Positions 62,091 through 64,000 of a stretch of DNA of 64,000 nt are shown in pieces. Positions within the stretch are counted from its first letter, which is position 1, and every line of letters begins with the position of its first letter. The notes beneath the pieces are model-generated. The model was not told the origin of the DNA and did no database searches. It worked only from the letters and a program-made list of their open reading frames with translations. The stretch comes from Labilithrix sp. (GTDB taxonomy: Bacteria; Myxococcota_A; Polyangia; Polyangiales; Polyangiaceae), in the NCBI GenBank assembly GCA_019637175.1, contig JAHBWD010000002.1:248001-312000 (forward strand), in the 5' to 3' direction. A program made the position numbers and the translations under genes.

Positions 62091-63563
62091 TCAGGAAGGA
62101 ACTTTCTCCGGCTCGGTCGCGGCAGAGGCGATGGCCGGCTCCGGATCGGGCGTGCGCGCGCCGTGCGCTTCGGCGTCGGGAGAGCCGCGGAACACCGAGA
62201 GGCCACGGCAGTCGGGGAGCTTCGTCTTCTTGTTCTGCGCGGCGTGGGCGCACGCGGGCAGCGTGACGGTCGCGGTGGTTCCGCGGCCGCTCGAGCTCTC
62301 GAAACGCAGCGAGCCTCCGTGCTGCTCGATGATGCCGCGGGCGACCGCGATGCCGAGGCCCGACCCGCCCTCCTTCGTCGTGAAGTACGGCTTGCGGATT
62401 CGGTCGAGGATGTCCGCGCTCATGCCCGCGCCGCGATCGATCACGCGGAGAACCGCCGCGCCGTCGGAGCACGTCTTGGCGACCTCGAGGGTCACCGTGG
62501 TGCCGTTGCTCGAGGCCTGCATCGCGTTGAGCACGAGGTTCAAGAGCGCCTGACGGAGCTTCTTGCCGTCGGCGTTGACGCGCAGCTCGCGGCTGCCTCG
62601 CACCTCGAGCGCGACGCCGGCGTCGGCCGCGCGCGTCTCGAGGAGGAGCGTGAGCTCGCGCGCGATGTCGTAGGGCTTCACGTCGCCGATCGCGAGATCG
62701 TCGAGCCCGCGGGAGAACGAGAGGAAGCCCTCGACGATCTCCTGGAGGCGCTCGGCTTCGGCGGCGACGATCGTGAGCCGCTCTTTGACCTTCTCGTCGG
62801 TCGCGCTCCTTGCGACGTGCGTCGACAGACCCTTGATCGCGGCGAGCGGGTTCTTCACTTCGTGCGCGAGGCGGGCGGCGATGCCCTCCAGCGCGCGGGT
62901 ACGCCCCTCGCTCTCGTCGCACAGCTCTTCGCGACGGACGGCGAGCTCGAGCGCGATGCGCTCGTAGGCGCTGCCGACGCTGCGGCCGATCTTGAACGCG
63001 GCGACCGTCGCGACCGTGGCGCTCACGAACGAGAGCGCGATGTAGTCGCCCATCGCCCACTTGATCTCGGGGCCGAAGATGCGCGAGAGCTCGAGCGAGC
63101 ACGACGCGCACGACGCCATGAGCACGAACCCGACGAGGAACATCGCGAGCGGCACCCACCGTCGTCGATCGAGCGAGGGGTTCATCGAGCCGCCGATGAT
63201 GAACGGCACGACGCTCACGAGCAGCGGGCTCGCGAGGCCGCCGGTGTTGCCGACGGAGGCGAGGATCGCGATCGTCGTGACGCCGAGCGCGATCGTGCTG
63301 CGCCCGCCGCGCGTCTTCTCGGCGACCGACATCGCGACGAGACAGGCGACGAACGCGGCGATCTGGATCCCGACGCGGGCCGGGGCCGCGCCGCGCGCCG
63401 CGAGGACCGCGACGACGATCACGCTGTAGGGGACGAGGATCGAGAAGCGCTTGCGCGACGCCGCGTCGTGCATCTCTTCGAACACGCGTCGGCGCACCGC
63501 TTCGAAGCGCGCCCTCTGGCGATCGGTCGCGAGCTCGGCATCCATGAAGGTTCCAGGAAGCAT
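62091..63563 (-). CDS. Membrane sensor histidine kinase
   Basis: Protein of about 490 residues. Five or six N-terminal transmembrane helices occupy residues 35-195 with little periplasmic sequence (FVGFVLMASCASCSLEL has a Cys pair). The HisKA box is IAARLAHEVKNPLAAIKG near 235, and the ATP-binding domain has LLNLVLNAMQAS (N box), DRGAGM (G1), PYFTTKEGGSGLGIAVARGI (F/G2). This is the NtrB/ZraS-like type that pairs with NtrC regulators. Starts at 63584, 63563 and 63545 are all in frame; GGACGG 8 nt upstream supports 63563. The C-terminal 40 residues are a Pro/Glu-rich tail. Confidence 0.9.
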   Translation of the reverse strand: MLPGTFMDAELATDRQRARFEAVRRRVFEEMHDAASRKRFSILVPYSVIVVAVLAARGAAPARVGIQIAAFVACLVAMSVAEKTRGGRSTIALGVTTIAILASVGNTGGLASPLLVSVVPFIIGGSMNPSLDRRRWVPLAMFLVGFVLMASCASCSLELSRIFGPEIKWAMGDYIALSFVSATVATVAAFKIGRSVGSAYERIALELAVRREELCDESEGRTRALEGIAARLAHEVKNPLAAIKGLSTHVARSATDEKVKERLTIVAAEAERLQEIVEGFLSFSRGLDDLAIGDVKPYDIARELTLLLETRAADAGVALEVRGSRELRVNADGKKLRQALLNLVLNAMQASSNGTTVTLEVAKTCSDGAAVLRVIDRGAGMSADILDRIRKPYFTTKEGGSGLGIAVARGIIEQHGGSLRFESSSGRGTTATVTLPACAHAAQNKKTKLPDCRGLSVFRGSPDAEAHGARTPDPEPAIASAATEPEKVPS

Positions 63564-63699
63564 ACCGCGCCGTCCGTTCTCCATCCGATGCCGCGGCGAG
63601 CCGGGCCGTTTCGCCCCGACGAACGCGCAAAAACCAGGGAATTTCGAGCCCCTCCTCAGGACGCGGTCACGGACGGCCGCGCAGGACCCGGACGATCGC

Positions 63700-64000
63700 T
63701 CAGCCGGGCTTGCGGCGGATGCGCCGCCCGGCGACGGCCAGCGCCGCCGCGGCGAGGGCGAAGCCCGACCACCCAGAGCTCGCGTCCGACGGACCGACGG
63801 CGCAGCCCGACGTGGTGGTCGTGGTGGACGCTCCGTTCTCGACCGGGGGAGGCGGCGGGAAGAGGCAGAGGCCCTCTCGACACGCCAGACCCTCGGGGCA
63901 CTCGACGTCTTCGTTGCACTGCTGCGAGCAGACCTTGCCGCCTTCGTCGTCGACGCAGAGCTTCGACATGCAGTCGTCGTTGGTCGTGCACGGCTCGCCG
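63700..64000 (-). CDS. C-terminal part of a protein with a MYXO-CTERM-like tail (cut by the window end)
   Basis: Partial gene entering from the right edge. The visible end has Cys-rich repeats (CSQQCNEDVECPEGLACREGLC) of a type common in myxobacterial secreted proteins. A Pro/Thr-rich linker follows, then Cys-containing SGCAVGPSDASSGW, a hydrophobic stretch GFALAAAALAVAG and a basic end RRIRRKPG. This order (Gly-Cys, helix, Arg cluster) is that of the MYXO-CTERM surface-sorting signal. The start and the rest of the protein lie outside the window. The 136 bp to its left holds no gene I can support. Confidence 0.7.
   Translation of the reverse strand, partial: GEPCTTNDDCMSKLCVDDEGGKVCSQQCNEDVECPEGLACREGLCLFPPPPPVENGASTTTTTSGCAVGPSDASSGWSGFALAAAALAVAGRRIRRKPG

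Overview
The window is a 64 kb piece of a GC-rich bacterial chromosome with dense coding on both strands. It most resembles a myxobacterium (Myxococcota, Polyangiales-like). The reasons are two Hanks-type Ser/Thr kinases, a DUF4388 (PATAN) protein, PEGA-domain proteins, many small lipoproteins, an NtrC/NtrB-type pair, and a C-terminal tail at the right edge that looks like a MYXO-CTERM sorting signal. This assignment is inference from gene content. I see no rRNA, tRNA, CRISPR array, prophage or insertion sequence.

Layout. 0-8 kb: a VWA-like lipoprotein, a PEGA protein, a lysine 2,3-aminomutase-like radical SAM enzyme coupled to a PpiC-type foldase, pyrH, and a Ser/Thr kinase. 8-12 kb: a dapF-led operon carrying two signalling proteins whose receiver and GGDEF-like domains are degenerate. 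12-18 kb: a fused aroK-aroB, two envelope proteins, zapA, bioF-bioD with two perfect parS palindromes (one at the bioF start, one inside bioD), and a CcmA-like ATPase. 18-23 kb: a moxR / DUF58 / transglutaminase operon and a lipoprotein. 23-34 kb: clpB, a membrane spermidine-synthase-like protein, then gyrB, recF and dnaN, ending at a 366-bp gap with an AT-rich island and DnaA-box-like sites that I propose as a candidate oriC. 34-39 kb: a cytochrome c maturation block with a CcmF-CcmH fusion. 39-44 kb: a DMT transporter, an aminotransferase, a lipoprotein, an orphan SpoA (FliN/YscQ-like) protein with a methyltransferase, a TPR protein and an orphan ExbD. 44-52 kb: two giant, translationally coupled DUF3857/transglutaminase paralogues, one apparently active and one lacking the catalytic Cys and His. 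52-64 kb: a DPPR-synthase-like prenyltransferase, envelope proteins, a transmembrane Ser/Thr kinase, a CPBP protease, an MFS exporter, tlyA, a BtuF-like protein, a sigma-54 response regulator with its histidine kinase, and a partial MYXO-CTERM gene.

The most notable theme is chromosome maintenance. Two parS sites lie 16-18 kb from the dnaN-recF-gyrB cluster and the candidate origin, so the window is probably origin-proximal. dnaA, parA and parB are not in it. A second theme is translational coupling through 4-bp ATGA/GTGA overlaps (kamA/ppiC, dapF operon, bioF/bioD, DUF58/tgpA, lipoprotein/spoA/methyltransferase, the transglutaminase pair, tlyA/btuF). A third is that several first-in-operon genes have a -10-like hexamer 7-8 nt before the start codon and no Shine-Dalgarno sequence, which suggests leaderless transcripts.
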